Source: Enterobacter ludwigii (lineage in GTDB: Bacteria; Pseudomonadota; Gammaproteobacteria; Enterobacterales; Enterobacteriaceae). Taken from it: a stretch of DNA of 64,000 bases. Location: assembly GCA_900068845.1 (NCBI GenBank), contig CEFQ01000001.1, positions 562,726 through 626,725 of the forward strand, read 5' to 3'. Positions 47,408 to 57,052 of the stretch are shown here, in pieces (position 1 is the first letter of the stretch; the number at the start of each line of letters is the position of its first letter). Both the position numbers and the translations under genes were made by a program. The notes below the pieces were generated by a model. It saw only the letters and a list, made by a program, of their open reading frames with translations, had not been told where the DNA came from and ran no database searches.

Positions 47408-48330
47408 ACTTTCTCCACCTCCGGACGGCCAAGAATCCCGGTTGGCAACACCAGCAGCACCACAATCAGCAGCGCGAAGGAGACCACATCTTTATATTCG
47501 GTCGACAGATACGCCGAGGTCAGCGCTTCCGCAATGCCCAGCACCAGGCCGCCAATCATCGCGCCGGGAATGCTGCCAATGCCGCCCAATACCGCGGCGG
47601 TGAAGGCTTTCATACCGGCCATAAAGCCGATGAACGGGTTGATGGAGCCGTAGAATTGCCCGAGCAATACGCCCGCCACCGCCGCCATCGCCGCACCAAT
47701 CACAAAAGTGAGTGAAATAACGCGGTCGGTGTTGATGCCCAGCAGGCTGGCCATTTTCAAATCTTCTGCGCAGGCGCGGCAGGCGCGTCCCATGCGCGAA
47801 TAACGGATAAACAGCGTCAGCGCCAGCATCGACAGGAAGGTCACCACCCAGATCACCAGTTGCATGGTGGAGAGTGTGGCGGCAAAACCGTTGCTCTCGC
47901 CCAGCGTCCATTGGCCGGTGATCAAACTGGGCAGTGCGAGATCGCGCGAGCCTTGTGTCAGGCTGACGTAGTTCTGCAGGAAGATCGACATCCCGATCGC
48001 CGAGATCAGCGCGATCAGGCGCTTCGACGATCGCACCGGCTTATACGCCACGCGTTCGATGCTCCAGCCATAGGCGCTAGAGATGATCACCGCCATCACG
48101 AAACCGGCGGCAATCATCAGCCACGAAGTATCGATGCCCATCATCATCAGGGCGGCAATCACGATAAAGGAGACATAGCTACCGATCATGTACACCTCGC
48201 CATGGGCGAAGTTGATCATGCCGATAATGCCGTAGACCATGGTGTAACCAATGGCGATCAGCGCGTAAGTGCTCCCGAGGGTAACCCCGTTGAACATTTG
48301 CTGAATGAAATAGAGAAACTGCTCGGACAT
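47404..48330 (-). CDS. livH: Branched-chain amino acid ABC transporter permease LivH
   Basis: The 308-residue permease matches E. coli LivH throughout, with [40 protein letters not shown] at the start and the coupling region [25 protein letters not shown]. It follows livK by 66 nt that contain a hairpin, and overlaps livM by 4 nt. Confidence 0.96.
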   Translation of the reverse strand: MSEQFLYFIQQMFNGVTLGSTYALIAIGYTMVYGIIGMINFAHGEVYMIGSYVSFIVIAALMMMGIDTSWLMIAAGFVMAVIISSAYGWSIERVAYKPVRSSKRLIALISAIGMSIFLQNYVSLTQGSRDLALPSLITGQWTLGESNGFAATLSTMQLVIWVVTFLSMLALTLFIRYSRMGRACRACAEDLKMASLLGINTDRVISLTFVIGAAMAAVAGVLLGQFYGSINPFIGFMAGMKAFTAAVLGGIGSIPGAMIGGLVLGIAEALTSAYLSTEYKDVVSFALLIVVLLVLPTGILGRPEVEKV

Positions 48331-48356
48331 AGTGAGGACCTGCTCTGGAGCTGAAT

Positions 48357-48388
48357 AATTCCCTCTCCCGTGTGCAGAAGAGGGAATT
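48357..48388. other. Intercistronic hairpin between livK and livH
   Basis: AATTCCCTCT and AGAGGGAATT form a 10-bp perfect stem with a 12-nt loop. On the coding (minus) strand no T run follows, so it more likely limits read-through or protects the abundant livK message than stops transcription fully. Confidence 0.6.
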
Positions 48389-48396
48389 TTTTAGGA

Positions 48397-49524
48397 TTAC
48401 TTAACTGCAGTAGAAGAACCGTCTTTGTGCCATGTGAAGACACCAAATTCGAAGCCCTTCAGATCGCCTTTCTCATCCCAGTTCAGGTTACCCATCACGG
48501 TTGGAACGGCTGCGCCCTCTTTCAGGTTCTTCGCAATCGCATCAGGCTCATCGCTCTTGCTACGTTCGATACCTGCCACCAGCGACTGAATCGCGGCGTA
48601 GGTGGTCCAAACGAACGGACCGGTTGGATCTTTACGGTTAGACGCGGTGTTGGCTTTGATCGCATCAACAATTGCCTTGTTCTCTGGCAGTTGGTCATAA
48701 CGCTTCGGCAAGGTGACAAACAGGCCTTCAGACGCATCGCCGGCAATATTAGACAGTGAAGCATTGCCCACGCCTTCTGGGCCCATGAAGCCGGCTTTCA
48801 GACCCGCGGATTTTGCCTGACGCAGGATCTGGCCCAACTCCGGGTAGTAACCACCGTAATAAACGAAATCGACGTTCTCTTTCTTCAGACGCGCAATCAG
48901 CGTGGAGAAGTCTTTATCACCGGCGGTGATCCCTTCAAACAACACCACGTTGCCGCCTTTGGCTTTCAGGGTTTTCTGCACGGATTCCGCCAGACCCTGG
49001 CCGTATTGCTGCTTGTCATGCACCACAGCGATACGTTTCGGTTTGATGTGGTCAAGGATGTACGTCGCTGCCGTTGGACCCTGATCGGAATCCAGACCAG
49101 TAGTACGCAGCACGTCAGCATAACCACGCGCAGTCAGCTCCGGCGCGGTAGCGGCTGGCGTGATCATCAGCACGCCTTCATCGTTATAGATGTCTGAAGC
49201 GGGCTGCGTAGATGAGGAGCACAAATGGCCGATAACGTATTTAATGCCGTCGTTAACCACTTTGTTGGCCACCGCAACCGCTTGTTTCGGGTCACAGGCA
49301 TCGTCATATTCCACGCCAACCAGTTTGTCACCGTTAACGCCGCCTTTAGCGTTGATGTCCTTAATCGCTTGCGCGGCACCGGTAAACTGCATGTCACCGT
49401 ACTGCGCGACCGGACCGGTTGATGCGCCGACAATGGCAATTTTGATGTCTTTTGCCAACGCCGCGTGACTCATTGCCAGGGCGATGCAGCCCGCCAGTAA
49501 TGCGCGTCCTTTACTCATATTCAT
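48397..49524 (-). CDS. livK: Branched-chain amino acid periplasmic binding protein (LivK/LivJ)
   Basis: The 375-residue precursor has a signal peptide (cleavage near AALA-K25) and the Leu/Ile/Val-binding fold, with [40 protein letters not shown]. It carries segments typical of LivK ([16 protein letters not shown]; [22 protein letters not shown]) and of LivJ ([16 protein letters not shown]). The first gene of the livKHMGF operon, it occupies the livK position; no second binding-protein gene is next to panM, unlike E. coli. The ATG at 49524 has GGGGAAG upstream. Confidence 0.92.
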   Translation of the reverse strand: MNMSKGRALLAGCIALAMSHAALAKDIKIAIVGASTGPVAQYGDMQFTGAAQAIKDINAKGGVNGDKLVGVEYDDACDPKQAVAVANKVVNDGIKYVIGHLCSSSTQPASDIYNDEGVLMITPAATAPELTARGYADVLRTTGLDSDQGPTAATYILDHIKPKRIAVVHDKQQYGQGLAESVQKTLKAKGGNVVLFEGITAGDKDFSTLIARLKKENVDFVYYGGYYPELGQILRQAKSAGLKAGFMGPEGVGNASLSNIAGDASEGLFVTLPKRYDQLPENKAIVDAIKANTASNRKDPTGPFVWTTYAAIQSLVAGIERSKSDEPDAIAKNLKEGAAVPTVMGNLNWDEKGDLKGFEFGVFTWHKDGSSTAVK

Positions 49525-49926
49525 GCGAACTTCCCCATCTGTTGTGTCGTGTCTGTTGTGATTGTTTATTTTCTGCCAGTCAAAGAGGAAAACTCATTCT
49601 GCAATAATGGGTTAGCACACTTTTCTGGCATTTATAGGTAATAAGGCTTTATTTTTCAGGTTATTAAACAGGAACTTTCTTCTGTAAAGCAACTGACATA
49701 TTCAGAATTGACTGAGTGGATCAGCAGAATCGTCTGGTTGTTATGGCCGAATTTTCAGCAGGATACCAGCGCGATATGCTGGCCTTTTCAACGTTCGTTG
49801 ATGACTTACTCCACAATCCTGGCAAACTGGCTGGCATTTGACCTATTTTCATCAGAAAAAAGTGACAGCGCTCTGACTGTCTAAATTCGCTACACTATCG
49901 CCTTTGCACTAGTACAGGTATTAGGT
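49525..49926. other. Intergenic region between livK and panM
   Basis: This 402-bp gap between divergent genes contains no supported ORF. It is AT-rich near livK, consistent with a long regulated promoter (Lrp control of liv is known in E. coli; no site is assigned). A weak hairpin, CCAGC/GCTGG followed by CCTTTT (49766-49787), is the only structure seen. The position corresponds to livJ in E. coli. Confidence 0.5.
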
Positions 49927-50313
49927 ATGAAGCTGACAATCCAGCGCTTAGCATCGTTAACCGCTCAGGACCGTATCGATTTAGCTAAAGTCTGGACCGA
50001 AATCGATATTGTGCAACTTGAAGCACAACTCAGCGAAACGCAGCGTCTGTATGTGGCGCGTTTTAACGATAGGGTACTGGCAGCGCTACAGCTGACGATC
50101 AGCGGCACGCTGGGGAAAATCACCTGCCTTAACGTACGCGAAGTCACGCGACGTCGTGGCGTGGGACAATACTTGCTGGAAGAGACCATCGCGCAGAATG
50201 GCGCGTTAGCAGATTGGTGGATTGCCGATGACGGCGACGCCGATCAGGGCGCGCGCGCGGCCTTTATGCAGGCCTGCGGTTTCCGGGCGCAGGTTGATGG
50301 TTGGGTGAAATAA
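49927..50313 (+). CDS. panM: PanD maturation factor PanM (PanZ)
   Basis: The 128-residue GNAT-fold protein matches E. coli PanM, including REVTRRRGVGQYLLEE, the acetyl-CoA loop. PanM binds acetyl-CoA and triggers self-cleavage of the PanD proenzyme, linking beta-alanine and CoA synthesis to acetyl-CoA. It lies between liv genes and rpoH as in E. coli. The C-terminus (AQVDGWVK) is also conserved in pattern. Confidence 0.93.
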   Translation: MKLTIQRLASLTAQDRIDLAKVWTEIDIVQLEAQLSETQRLYVARFNDRVLAALQLTISGTLGKITCLNVREVTRRRGVGQYLLEETIAQNGALADWWIADDGDADQGARAAFMQACGFRAQVDGWVK

Positions 50314-50332
50314 GTCCAGCCAACCTCGATCG

Positions 50333-50402
50333 GTAGCGGCGCAATTTATTGCGCATTGTCGGGAATGGGCAATAAAAACAGCGCGATAAATCGCGCCGCT
50401 AC
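50333..50402. repeat. Family B palindrome pair
   Basis: Inverted units at 50333-50354 and 50381-50402 share GCGGCGCRATTTATYGCGC. They lie between the convergent panM and rpoH genes. Confidence 0.88.
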
Positions 50403-50440
50403 GGGTCATTGCCTAATGAAATTACGGTGTTTCAGGCAAT

Positions 50441-50466
50441 AAAAAGGGCGACTATCAAGTCGCCCC
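50441..50466 (-). terminator. Terminator of rpoH
   Basis: On the minus strand GGGCGACT and AGTCGCCC form an 8-bp stem with a 4-nt loop, followed by five T residues. It is about 20 nt after the rpoH stop. Confidence 0.92.
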
Positions 50467-50486
50467 GTTTTTCCACCTGATGTCTA

Positions 50487-51344
50487 TCAGGCTTCAATCG
50501 CCACACGCAGTTTCTTCATGGCGTTCTTTTCTAACTGACGTACGCGCTCCGCAGAGACGCCGTATTTATCGGCCAGCTCCTGCAGCGTAGTCTTGTTGTC
50601 ATCATCCAGCCAACGGGCACGAATGATGTCCTGGCTACGCTCGTCGAGGCTCAGCATCGCATCGCTCAGCTTGTCCGCAGCGTGTGCATCCCAGTTATCC
50701 TCTTCAATGCCATCGGCGAAGTCAGAGGTTTTATCCTGCAGATACAGCACGGGGGCCATCGCTTTGCCTTCGCCCGCTTCGTCATCAGACGACATGTCGA
50801 AGGTCATATCCTGCGCGGCCATGCGCGATTCCATTTCCAGCACGTCTTTGCTGCTCACGCCAAGCTCGCGTGCAACCATTTCCACTTCGTCCTGGTTGAA
50901 CCAACCGAGACGCTGTTTGCTTTTACGCAGATTAAAGAACAGCTTACGCTGTGCTTTGGTGGTTGCGACTTTCACGATACGCCAGTTACGCAGCACATAT
51001 TCGTGAATCTCTGCTTTAATCCAGTGCACGGCAAATGACACCAGACGGACACCGACTTCAGGATTGAAGCGACGCACCGCCTTCATCAGGCCGATGTTAC
51101 CTTCCTGAATCAGGTCCGCCTGCGGCAAGCCGTAACCGGAGTAGTTACGAGCAATATGAACAACAAAGCGCAGGTGAGACAGGATCAGCGTCTTAGCTGC
51201 ATCCAAGTCACCCTGGTAATGCAGCCGCTCAGCCAATGCTTTTTCCTCTTCTGCCGTCAGCACCGGCCAGTTGTTAGCAGCCCGGACGTAAGATTCCAGG
51301 TTACCCAGAGGAGCAATCGCTAAAGTTTGCATTTCTTTGGTCAT
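50487..51344 (-). CDS. rpoH: Heat-shock sigma factor RpoH (sigma32)
   Basis: RpoH directs RNA polymerase to heat-shock promoters. The 285-residue protein has sigma region 2 ([45 protein letters not shown]), the RpoH box [15 protein letters not shown] and region 4 ([26 protein letters not shown]). The promoter region resembles E. coli with a sigmaE promoter and DnaA boxes. The E. coli start-region RNA thermometer sequence is largely conserved at protein level; the fold was not computed. Confidence 0.98.
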   Translation of the reverse strand: MTKEMQTLAIAPLGNLESYVRAANNWPVLTAEEEKALAERLHYQGDLDAAKTLILSHLRFVVHIARNYSGYGLPQADLIQEGNIGLMKAVRRFNPEVGVRLVSFAVHWIKAEIHEYVLRNWRIVKVATTKAQRKLFFNLRKSKQRLGWFNQDEVEMVARELGVSSKDVLEMESRMAAQDMTFDMSSDDEAGEGKAMAPVLYLQDKTSDFADGIEEDNWDAHAADKLSDAMLSLDERSQDIIRARWLDDDNKTTLQELADKYGVSAERVRQLEKNAMKKLRVAIEA

Positions 51345-51442
51345 TCAAACCCTCACAAATTCAATGGACTTGCTGCACAGTTCCTTGCGCAGACGTTACA
51401 GTATGTCAACGTCGCGAGAAAACCAGAAGCAATCTGTGCTAC

Positions 51443-51495
51443 TTGGACGACAAAGTTATCCACAAGTTCAATTATAGCAGTGAATATTTTACACA
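51443..51495 (-). promoter_or_regulatory. rpoH promoter region: sigmaE and sigma70 promoters with two DnaA boxes
   Basis: On the minus strand GAACTT and TCCAA are 16 nt apart (51469 to 51443), matching the sigmaE pattern and E. coli rpoH P3. TATAAT with an extended TGC (51471-51479) marks a sigma70 promoter just upstream. The plus strand carries TTATCCACA (51456-51464) and TTTTACACA (51487-51495), DnaA boxes overlapping these promoters. DnaA repression of rpoH promoters is known in E. coli. Confidence 0.78.
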
Positions 51496-51583
51496 CAGAT
51501 GACGGCGGGGGATATAGGAGAATTCCTCTGCTCCCAGGTCGTCGGCAGCAGAGGAAGAGTATATCAAAAAACGTTGCTTTTGG

Positions 51584-52567
51584 TTACTGCGGCGTAAATC
51601 GGCGTAAATGTTGCACCGTTGCCAGCCAGGCGGCAATCCAGCCGATGATGGCGGCAATCAGCAGTAACAACAGCCCTTCATCCCACGAAAAACCTTCCAG
51701 CACAAAGGTGGTACCGAATACGGTGGCAACTTGCGCGACCACCGATTGCAGGCGCAACACCAGCACCTCGGAAAGAATCAGCGACAACACCGCGCCACCA
51801 AAACCGAGCAGCGCACCGCCATACAGGAAGGGGCGCAGGATAAAGCCATCGGTAGCCCCAATCAGCTTCTGCACGTTAATGGTATCGCGGCGCGCAAAGA
51901 TACTCAGTCGTACGCTGTTGCCGATTACCAGGAACACCGCCACGACCATTAACAGGCCAATCATCGACGCAATCTGTCCGACCAAGCCGGTCAACGCCGC
52001 TAAACGCGCGAACCAACTGTCATCCATGCGGACTTCATCCACGCCCTGCACTTTCGCCACGCTATCGCGCAGATTCGCCATGGTGTCCGAATTCTGGAAA
52101 TTAAGCTTTGGGGTGATGATGGCGACGGCCGGCAACGGATTCTGCTCCAGCATGTCCATCGAGCCGCCAAAGCCAGACCAGTTGCGGAACTCATTCAGCG
52201 CTTCTTCACGCGTCAGATAGTTAACGTTATCCACGCCATCAATCTGTTTGAGCTGGGCGGTGACGTTTTCCGCCGCGGTATCATCCAGCGCTTTATCCAG
52301 ATAAACCGTTAACTGCGGCGCGGGATACCACTGCGTCGCTGCCTGGCTAACGTTCTTCCACACCATGTAGCACACGCTTGGCAGCGTCAGCGAGATGGCA
52401 ATCACCATCACCGTTAGCAACGTCGCCAGCGGCTGACGCCACATATCCGACAGCGTGCCGCGCAGCGCATAGCGCCACTGCTCCTGCCAACCGCCTTTCA
52501 GCGCCTTGCTTTTAGAAGGCTGCTTCGCTTTCGGCGCAGGCGCGCGCTTGTTGCGTTTATTGACCAT
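51584..52567 (-). CDS. ftsX: Cell division protein FtsX
   Basis: The 327-residue protein has a basic cytoplasmic N-terminus, four membrane spans and a large periplasmic loop (about 80-200). FtsEX links septal ring ATPase activity to amidase activation through EnvC. It overlaps the ftsE stop by 11 nt. A 10-bp inverted repeat (51523-51556) lies after the stop but lacks a T run. Confidence 0.95.
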   Translation of the reverse strand: MVNKRNKRAPAPKAKQPSKSKALKGGWQEQWRYALRGTLSDMWRQPLATLLTVMVIAISLTLPSVCYMVWKNVSQAATQWYPAPQLTVYLDKALDDTAAENVTAQLKQIDGVDNVNYLTREEALNEFRNWSGFGGSMDMLEQNPLPAVAIITPKLNFQNSDTMANLRDSVAKVQGVDEVRMDDSWFARLAALTGLVGQIASMIGLLMVVAVFLVIGNSVRLSIFARRDTINVQKLIGATDGFILRPFLYGGALLGFGGAVLSLILSEVLVLRLQSVVAQVATVFGTTFVLEGFSWDEGLLLLLIAAIIGWIAAWLATVQHLRRFTPQ

Positions 52568-53225
52568 CGTGGCCTCCGTGCAGACGTCCCTGATTGAGCG
52601 TCATCACGCGGTAATTCCGCCGTGCGATCAGCCCGACATCGTGCGTTGCCATCAACACCGTGACGCCAACGCGATTAAACTCTTCAAACAGGCGCAGGAT
52701 GTCTTCGGACAGCGCATTGTCGAGGTTACCGGTTGGTTCATCCGCCAGCAGCACCGCAGGCTTGTTCACCACCGCGCGGGCAATGCCGACGCGCTGCTGT
52801 TCACCGCCAGAGAGCTGAATCGGATAGCTTTTCGCTTTGTCGAGCAGGCCGACTTTATCCAGCGCTGCCGACACGCGACGACGAATATCTTCGCCGCTGG
52901 CACCGGAAATAATCAGCGGGATCGCCACGTTGTCGTAAACGGAACGATCCATTAACAAGTGGTGATCCTGGAAAATCATACCAATCTGACGCCGCAGGAA
53001 AGGCACTTCGCTGTGACGCAGACGCGAAATGTCGTGACCGCTAAACCAGATCTGCCCGGCGCTCGGGCGCTCAATGCCACAAATCAGCTTCAGTAAGGTA
53101 CTTTTCCCCGCACCGGAATGGCCGGTCAGGAACGCCATTTCGCCGGGACGCAGATGGAAATCCACTCCCTGCAGCGCCTGACGTCCTCCCAGGTAAGCTT
53201 TACTGACCTCTTCAAAGCGAATCAT
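52557..53225 (-). CDS. ftsE: Cell division ATP-binding protein FtsE
   Basis: The 222-residue ABC ATPase matches E. coli FtsE, with Walker [10 protein letters not shown], signature [16 protein letters not shown] and Walker [13 protein letters not shown]. The start at 53225 ([14 protein letters not shown]) is chosen because an ATG 9 nt upstream is too close to the AGAGG site. It lies 5 nt after ftsY and overlaps ftsX. Confidence 0.96.
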   Translation of the reverse strand: MIRFEEVSKAYLGGRQALQGVDFHLRPGEMAFLTGHSGAGKSTLLKLICGIERPSAGQIWFSGHDISRLRHSEVPFLRRQIGMIFQDHHLLMDRSVYDNVAIPLIISGASGEDIRRRVSAALDKVGLLDKAKSYPIQLSGGEQQRVGIARAVVNKPAVLLADEPTGNLDNALSEDILRLFEEFNRVGVTVLMATHDVGLIARRNYRVMTLNQGRLHGGHDGQ

Positions 53226-53230
53226 CCCAA

Positions 53231-54679
53231 TCATTCCTCTCGGGCAAACAGTGCCTCAATAAAGTCTGCGGCCTTAAACGGCCGTAAATCCTCGATGCCT
53301 TCCCCAACACCGATATAACGAATCGGAATCCCGAACTGATCGGCAACCGAGAAGATCACACCACCTTTGGCGGTGCCATCCAGTTTCGTCAGGGTGATGC
53401 CGGTCAGGCCCACCGCTTCATGGAACAGTTTGGCCTGGCTGATGGCGTTTTGCCCGGTGCTGGCGTCGAGCGTCAGCATCACTTCATGCGGCGCATCTTC
53501 ATCCAGCTTCTTCATCACGCGGGTAATTTTCTTCAGCTCTTCCATCAGGTGCGATTTGTTCTGCAGACGACCGGCGGTATCGGCAATCAATACATCCACG
53601 TTGCGCGACTTAGCGGCCTGAATGGCATCAAAAATTACCGAGGCTGAATCCGCGCCGGTATGCTGCGCCACCACCGGAATGTTGTTGCGCTGGCCCCAAA
53701 CCTGCAGCTGTTCGACGGCTGCAGCACGGAAGGTATCGCCCGCGGCCAGCATGACTGATTTGCCCTGTGCCTGATACTGACGCGCTAGCTTTCCGATGGT
53801 GGTGGTTTTACCCACGCCATTCACGCCAACCATCAGGATGACGAATGGCATTTTGCCACCCACTTCCAGCGGCTGATCCACTTTTTCCAGAATGCCGGAC
53901 ATTTCAGCTTTCAGCAGACCATACAGCGCTTCGGCATCGCGCAGCTGCTTACGGTTAGCCTGTTGCGTTAAATTAGTGATAATACGGCGCGTGGTTTCGA
54001 CGCCAACGTCAGCAATCAGCAGCTGCTCTTCCAGCTCTTCAAACAGCTCGTCATCAATTTTCTTACCGCGGAACAGGCCGATAAAACCCGAACCGAGGTT
54101 TTCGCGGGTTTTAACCAGGCTGCGTTTCAGACGGGCGAAGAAGCCCTCTTTGGTAGGACGCTCCTGCTCCTGCGCAATGATCGGCGCAGCGGCCAGCGGC
54201 AGGTCGCTAACGGTATCCTGAGTTTCTTCAGCGAGCTCAGCATCTTCCGCATAGGTTTCCGCTAACGCCAACGCTTCCAGTTCTTCGTCACTTAATGGCG
54301 CGTCTTCATCCGGTTCTGGCTCATCAATCGCCAGTTCTTCCAGCTGCGGCTCTTCTTCGATCGGCGCCACATCCGGCGGTGTTATCTCTTCCGGCAGCAC
54401 TTCCTCTTCGATAGCGGTAACCAACTCAGGTTCCTGCTGCTCGACGACCGGCTCTGCAATCAGTTGCGGTTCAACCTGCTGCTGTTCCGCCACCTGTTCG
54501 GAAACGGCGACGGTTTCGACAGCCTGCGCTTCGGCGCGATCGAGCGCACTCTCTTCAACGGCAGGCTCAGCGACCACCACCTCGGCAGTTTGCTGCTGTT
54601 CTTCAGCGGGTTGTTGCGTCTCTTCTTCTTTGCCAAAGCCTAACCAGGAAAAAAAGCCGCGTTTTTTCTCTTTTGCCAT
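53231..54679 (-). CDS. ftsY: Signal recognition particle receptor FtsY
   Basis: FtsY is the GTPase receptor that delivers SRP-bound ribosomes to the translocon. The 482-residue protein has a Glu/Gln-rich acidic A domain (about 10-165), an N domain and a G domain with GVNGVGKTTTIGKLA, DTAGRLQN and TKLDGTAKGG. The acidic region differs most from E. coli in length (497). It is the first gene of ftsYEX and diverges from rsmD. Confidence 0.97.
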   Translation of the reverse strand: MAKEKKRGFFSWLGFGKEEETQQPAEEQQQTAEVVVAEPAVEESALDRAEAQAVETVAVSEQVAEQQQVEPQLIAEPVVEQQEPELVTAIEEEVLPEEITPPDVAPIEEEPQLEELAIDEPEPDEDAPLSDEELEALALAETYAEDAELAEETQDTVSDLPLAAAPIIAQEQERPTKEGFFARLKRSLVKTRENLGSGFIGLFRGKKIDDELFEELEEQLLIADVGVETTRRIITNLTQQANRKQLRDAEALYGLLKAEMSGILEKVDQPLEVGGKMPFVILMVGVNGVGKTTTIGKLARQYQAQGKSVMLAAGDTFRAAAVEQLQVWGQRNNIPVVAQHTGADSASVIFDAIQAAKSRNVDVLIADTAGRLQNKSHLMEELKKITRVMKKLDEDAPHEVMLTLDASTGQNAISQAKLFHEAVGLTGITLTKLDGTAKGGVIFSVADQFGIPIRYIGVGEGIEDLRPFKAADFIEALFAREE

Positions 54680-54911
54680 TGTGTGACCCTACTCCTCGAT
54701 GGCTTATTCCCGGTAGCACGCTTGTTCCCAGGGGATAAAATATTCAATTTTAAGCGGGTGAGCGGCGTAAAAATCAGGTAATTACGCGCGCTATACCAAC
54801 TCAGTAGTCTAACACTTTCCAGCCAGCGCACCACAGCACCCTTTTTTAACGTTTCTTCTGCCCGCTACGCCCGTTAAACTACGCAACAAATTATGACGAG
54901 TTGTGAGCGAA

Positions 54912-55511
54912 ATGAGTAAATCCCCCCGCAGCAGCGGCGCTGCTGGTCAGATCCGCATCATCGGCGGTCAGTGGCGTGGCCGTAAATTACCGGTGCCGGA
55001 TAGCGCAGGTTTGCGCCCGACCACCGATCGCGTACGTGAAACCCTGTTCAACTGGCTGGCGCCGGATATCCAGCAAGCGCGCTGCCTCGATTGCTTCGCT
55101 GGCAGCGGCGCATTAGGGCTGGAAGCGCTGTCCCGTTATGCGGCTTCGGCTACGCTGCTGGAGCTGGAGCGTTCGGTGGCGCAACAGCTGTCACAGAACC
55201 TGCAAACGCTGCGCGCCACGCAGGCGAAAGTGGTGCAGACCAACACGCTGCAGTGGTTGAGCCAGCCGGGTGAACCGTTTGACGTGGTGTTTGTCGATCC
55301 ACCGTTCCGTAAAGGACTGTTACAGGAAACGTTAACGCTGCTGGAGCAAAATGGCTGGTTAGCGGCTGAAGCGCTGATTTATGTAGAAAGCGAAGTGGAA
55401 AACGGCACGCCTGTCGCCCCATCGAATTGGGATTTGTACCGCGAGAAAATTGCCGGTCAGGTGGCTTATCGCTTATATCAACGCCAACAGGAGACGCACG
55501 ATGTGGCTTAA
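54912..55511 (+). CDS. rsmD: 16S rRNA (guanine(966)-N(2))-methyltransferase RsmD
   Basis: RsmD methylates G966 of 16S rRNA with S-adenosylmethionine. The protein has the SAM-binding LDCFAGSGALGLEALSR and the catalytic motif FVDPPF, preceded by IRIIGGQWRGRKLPV. The ATG at 54912 gives 199 residues, near the E. coli length (198); a GTG three codons upstream (54903) is an alternative. It overlaps yhhL by 11 nt. Confidence 0.95.
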   Translation: MSKSPRSSGAAGQIRIIGGQWRGRKLPVPDSAGLRPTTDRVRETLFNWLAPDIQQARCLDCFAGSGALGLEALSRYAASATLLELERSVAQQLSQNLQTLRATQAKVVQTNTLQWLSQPGEPFDVVFVDPPFRKGLLQETLTLLEQNGWLAAEALIYVESEVENGTPVAPSNWDLYREKIAGQVAYRLYQRQQETHDVA

Positions 55512-55770
55512 TTTGGGACGTTTATTGATGATTTGCGTCTGGGCATTTTTGCTGCTCAATCTGGTGCAGCCTTTCCCGACGCCGCTGCGCTATTTCGTGC
55601 ACGTTGCGCTGTTCTTTATGGTGATTATGCACGGCTTGCAGCTGGTGTTGCTGCGTGCGACGCAGCCAAAAGACGCCCCGAAACTGAGCGGCACAACCCA
55701 AGCGAAGATCTTCTTTTTTGGCGTATTTGAGCTGCTGGCATGGCAGAAGAAGCATTATCCGAAGATGTAA
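55501..55770 (+). CDS. yhhL: DUF1145 membrane protein YhhL
   Basis: The 89-residue protein has two to three membrane helices (about 5-20, 27-50 and 68-80) and matches E. coli YhhL of unknown function. It overlaps the rsmD end by 11 nt, so translation is coupled. It ends 19 nt before a family A palindrome. Confidence 0.9.
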   Translation: MWLNLGRLLMICVWAFLLLNLVQPFPTPLRYFVHVALFFMVIMHGLQLVLLRATQPKDAPKLSGTTQAKIFFFGVFELLAWQKKHYPKM

Positions 55771-55789
55771 AAAGTGCGGTTTATGACCA

Positions 55790-55809
55790 GGTCGCCATGA
55801 ATGGCGACC
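55790..55809. repeat. Family A palindrome at the end of yhhM
   Basis: GGTCGCCAT and ATGGCGACC surround GA, followed by CCTACGG. The CTA that conventionally follows the repeat is, on the minus strand, the TAG stop codon of yhhM. It separates the convergent yhhL and yhhM. Confidence 0.85.
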
Positions 55810-56166
55810 CTACGGAGCAGGTGTAAAACTGACAAAGCGCGTCCCTTTCATTTTCAACTCGCCCTTCGCACCCTTATCGATCTGGTGATAATCATCGGCT
55901 TTCACCGTCACTTTAATATCGCTCGCGCCATTCAGCGGATGGAACCAGGCTTCGTACTTCATATCCTCAGCCACAATCTCCTCGCGCTGGCGTGAACGGC
56001 GATTGGGCGACGGAAATTCGCGTTTGGTTTTCACTTCCACACTGAGCGAGCGCACCGGCGAGGCATCGTTCACCGCGGTTTCGCGGCGCTGTTTGATAAA
56101 CTGACGGGTGGCCAAAACGGCAATAATGGCCAGTACGATGAAAAAGATTAGCGGTGGTTTGCTCAT
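55810..56166 (-). CDS. yhhM: DUF2500 protein YhhM
   Basis: The 118-residue product has one N-terminal membrane helix (about 4-22) and a soluble domain with RQREEIVAEDMKYEAWFHPLNG, as in E. coli YhhM (119 residues). Function unknown. Its stop codon lies at the edge of a dispersed palindrome. Confidence 0.9.
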   Translation of the reverse strand: MSKPPLIFFIVLAIIAVLATRQFIKQRRETAVNDASPVRSLSVEVKTKREFPSPNRRSRQREEIVAEDMKYEAWFHPLNGASDIKVTVKADDYHQIDKGAKGELKMKGTRFVSFTPAP

Positions 56167-56330
56167 GATTTATCTCGTGCTTTGCGTTAATTCGGAACGG
56201 GTAAAGACGACAAAGCATACAATCAGAGTCGGCTGATTGTCACATTCAGCGCCGGTAACTTACACTGAAAGGGTGATTTTGGGAAAATTCATCAAATTGG
56301 CGGACATTTCGTCCAAAAAAGGGAGAAAAC

Positions 56331-56960
56331 ATGCTTTGGTCTTTCCTTGCCGTACTTTTTTCAGGCTGGCTCTACGTCGATGCTTCCTACCGCGGTCCGC
56401 AATGGCAGCGCTGGCTATTTAAACCTGTCACCTTACTGTTGCTTGTTGCCTGGGCATGGCAAGCGCCAACCTTTAACACCACTGATTATTTGATTGTGGC
56501 CGGCCTTGTTGCCACGTTGGTGGGTGACGCGTTGATGCTTTTACCGCGTCAGCAAATGCTCTATGCGCTGGGTGCGTTCTTTCTGTCGCATCTGTTGTAT
56601 ACCATCAGTTTTGCCGCGCACATGACCATGAGTTTCTTCTGGCCGATTCCTCTCACCTTCCTGATTATTGGGGTGATCGTCATCGGTATCCTGTGGAGCA
56701 AGCTGGAAGATCTGCGTTGGCCCATCTGCACCCTGATTGGCATGACGCTGGTGATGAACTGGATGGCGGCGGAGAATTACTTCTTCCGTCCAACTGACTT
56801 CAGCTTCTCACTGCTTGTGGGTGCCGCGTTGCTGCTGTTGGCCAACATTGTCTGGTTTATCTCGCATTATCGCCGCCGTTTCAGCGCCGATAGCGCCATC
56901 GTCGCCGCATGTTACTTTGCAGGTCACTTTATGATTGCGCGTTCACTGTGGCTGTACTGA
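56331..56960 (+). CDS. yhhN: YhhN/TMEM86-family membrane protein
   Basis: The 209-residue inner-membrane protein has about eight spans and matches E. coli YhhN. The family includes animal TMEM86B lysoplasmalogenase; bacterial activity is not settled. Conserved polar motifs in spans are GDALMLLP and [14 protein letters not shown] precedes the ATG. It lies just upstream of the zntA promoter. Confidence 0.9.
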   Translation: MLWSFLAVLFSGWLYVDASYRGPQWQRWLFKPVTLLLLVAWAWQAPTFNTTDYLIVAGLVATLVGDALMLLPRQQMLYALGAFFLSHLLYTISFAAHMTMSFFWPIPLTFLIIGVIVIGILWSKLEDLRWPICTLIGMTLVMNWMAAENYFFRPTDFSFSLLVGAALLLLANIVWFISHYRRRFSADSAIVAACYFAGHFMIARSLWLY

Positions 56961-56979
56961 AGATAAGGTAACCTTACGC

Positions 56980-57011
56980 TTGACTCTGGAGTGGACTCCA
57001 GAGTGTAGCAT
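56980..57011 (+). promoter_or_regulatory. ZntR-dependent promoter of zntA
   Basis: TTGACT and TAGCAT are separated by an over-long 20-nt spacer filled by a dyad whose arms are ACTCTGGAGT and ACTCCAGAGT. This is the MerR-type layout bound by ZntR, nearly identical to E. coli. ZntR with zinc would realign the promoter. Confidence 0.93.
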
Positions 57012-57052
57012 CAGTGCGCGGGCATTAGCCCGCCCCTGATTCCGGAGGTTAT

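Noticed and set aside
51523..51556. 10-bp inverted repeat after ftsX as a terminator
   Set aside because: The arms are perfect but the loop is 14 nt and no T run follows on the minus strand; it was not called as a terminator.
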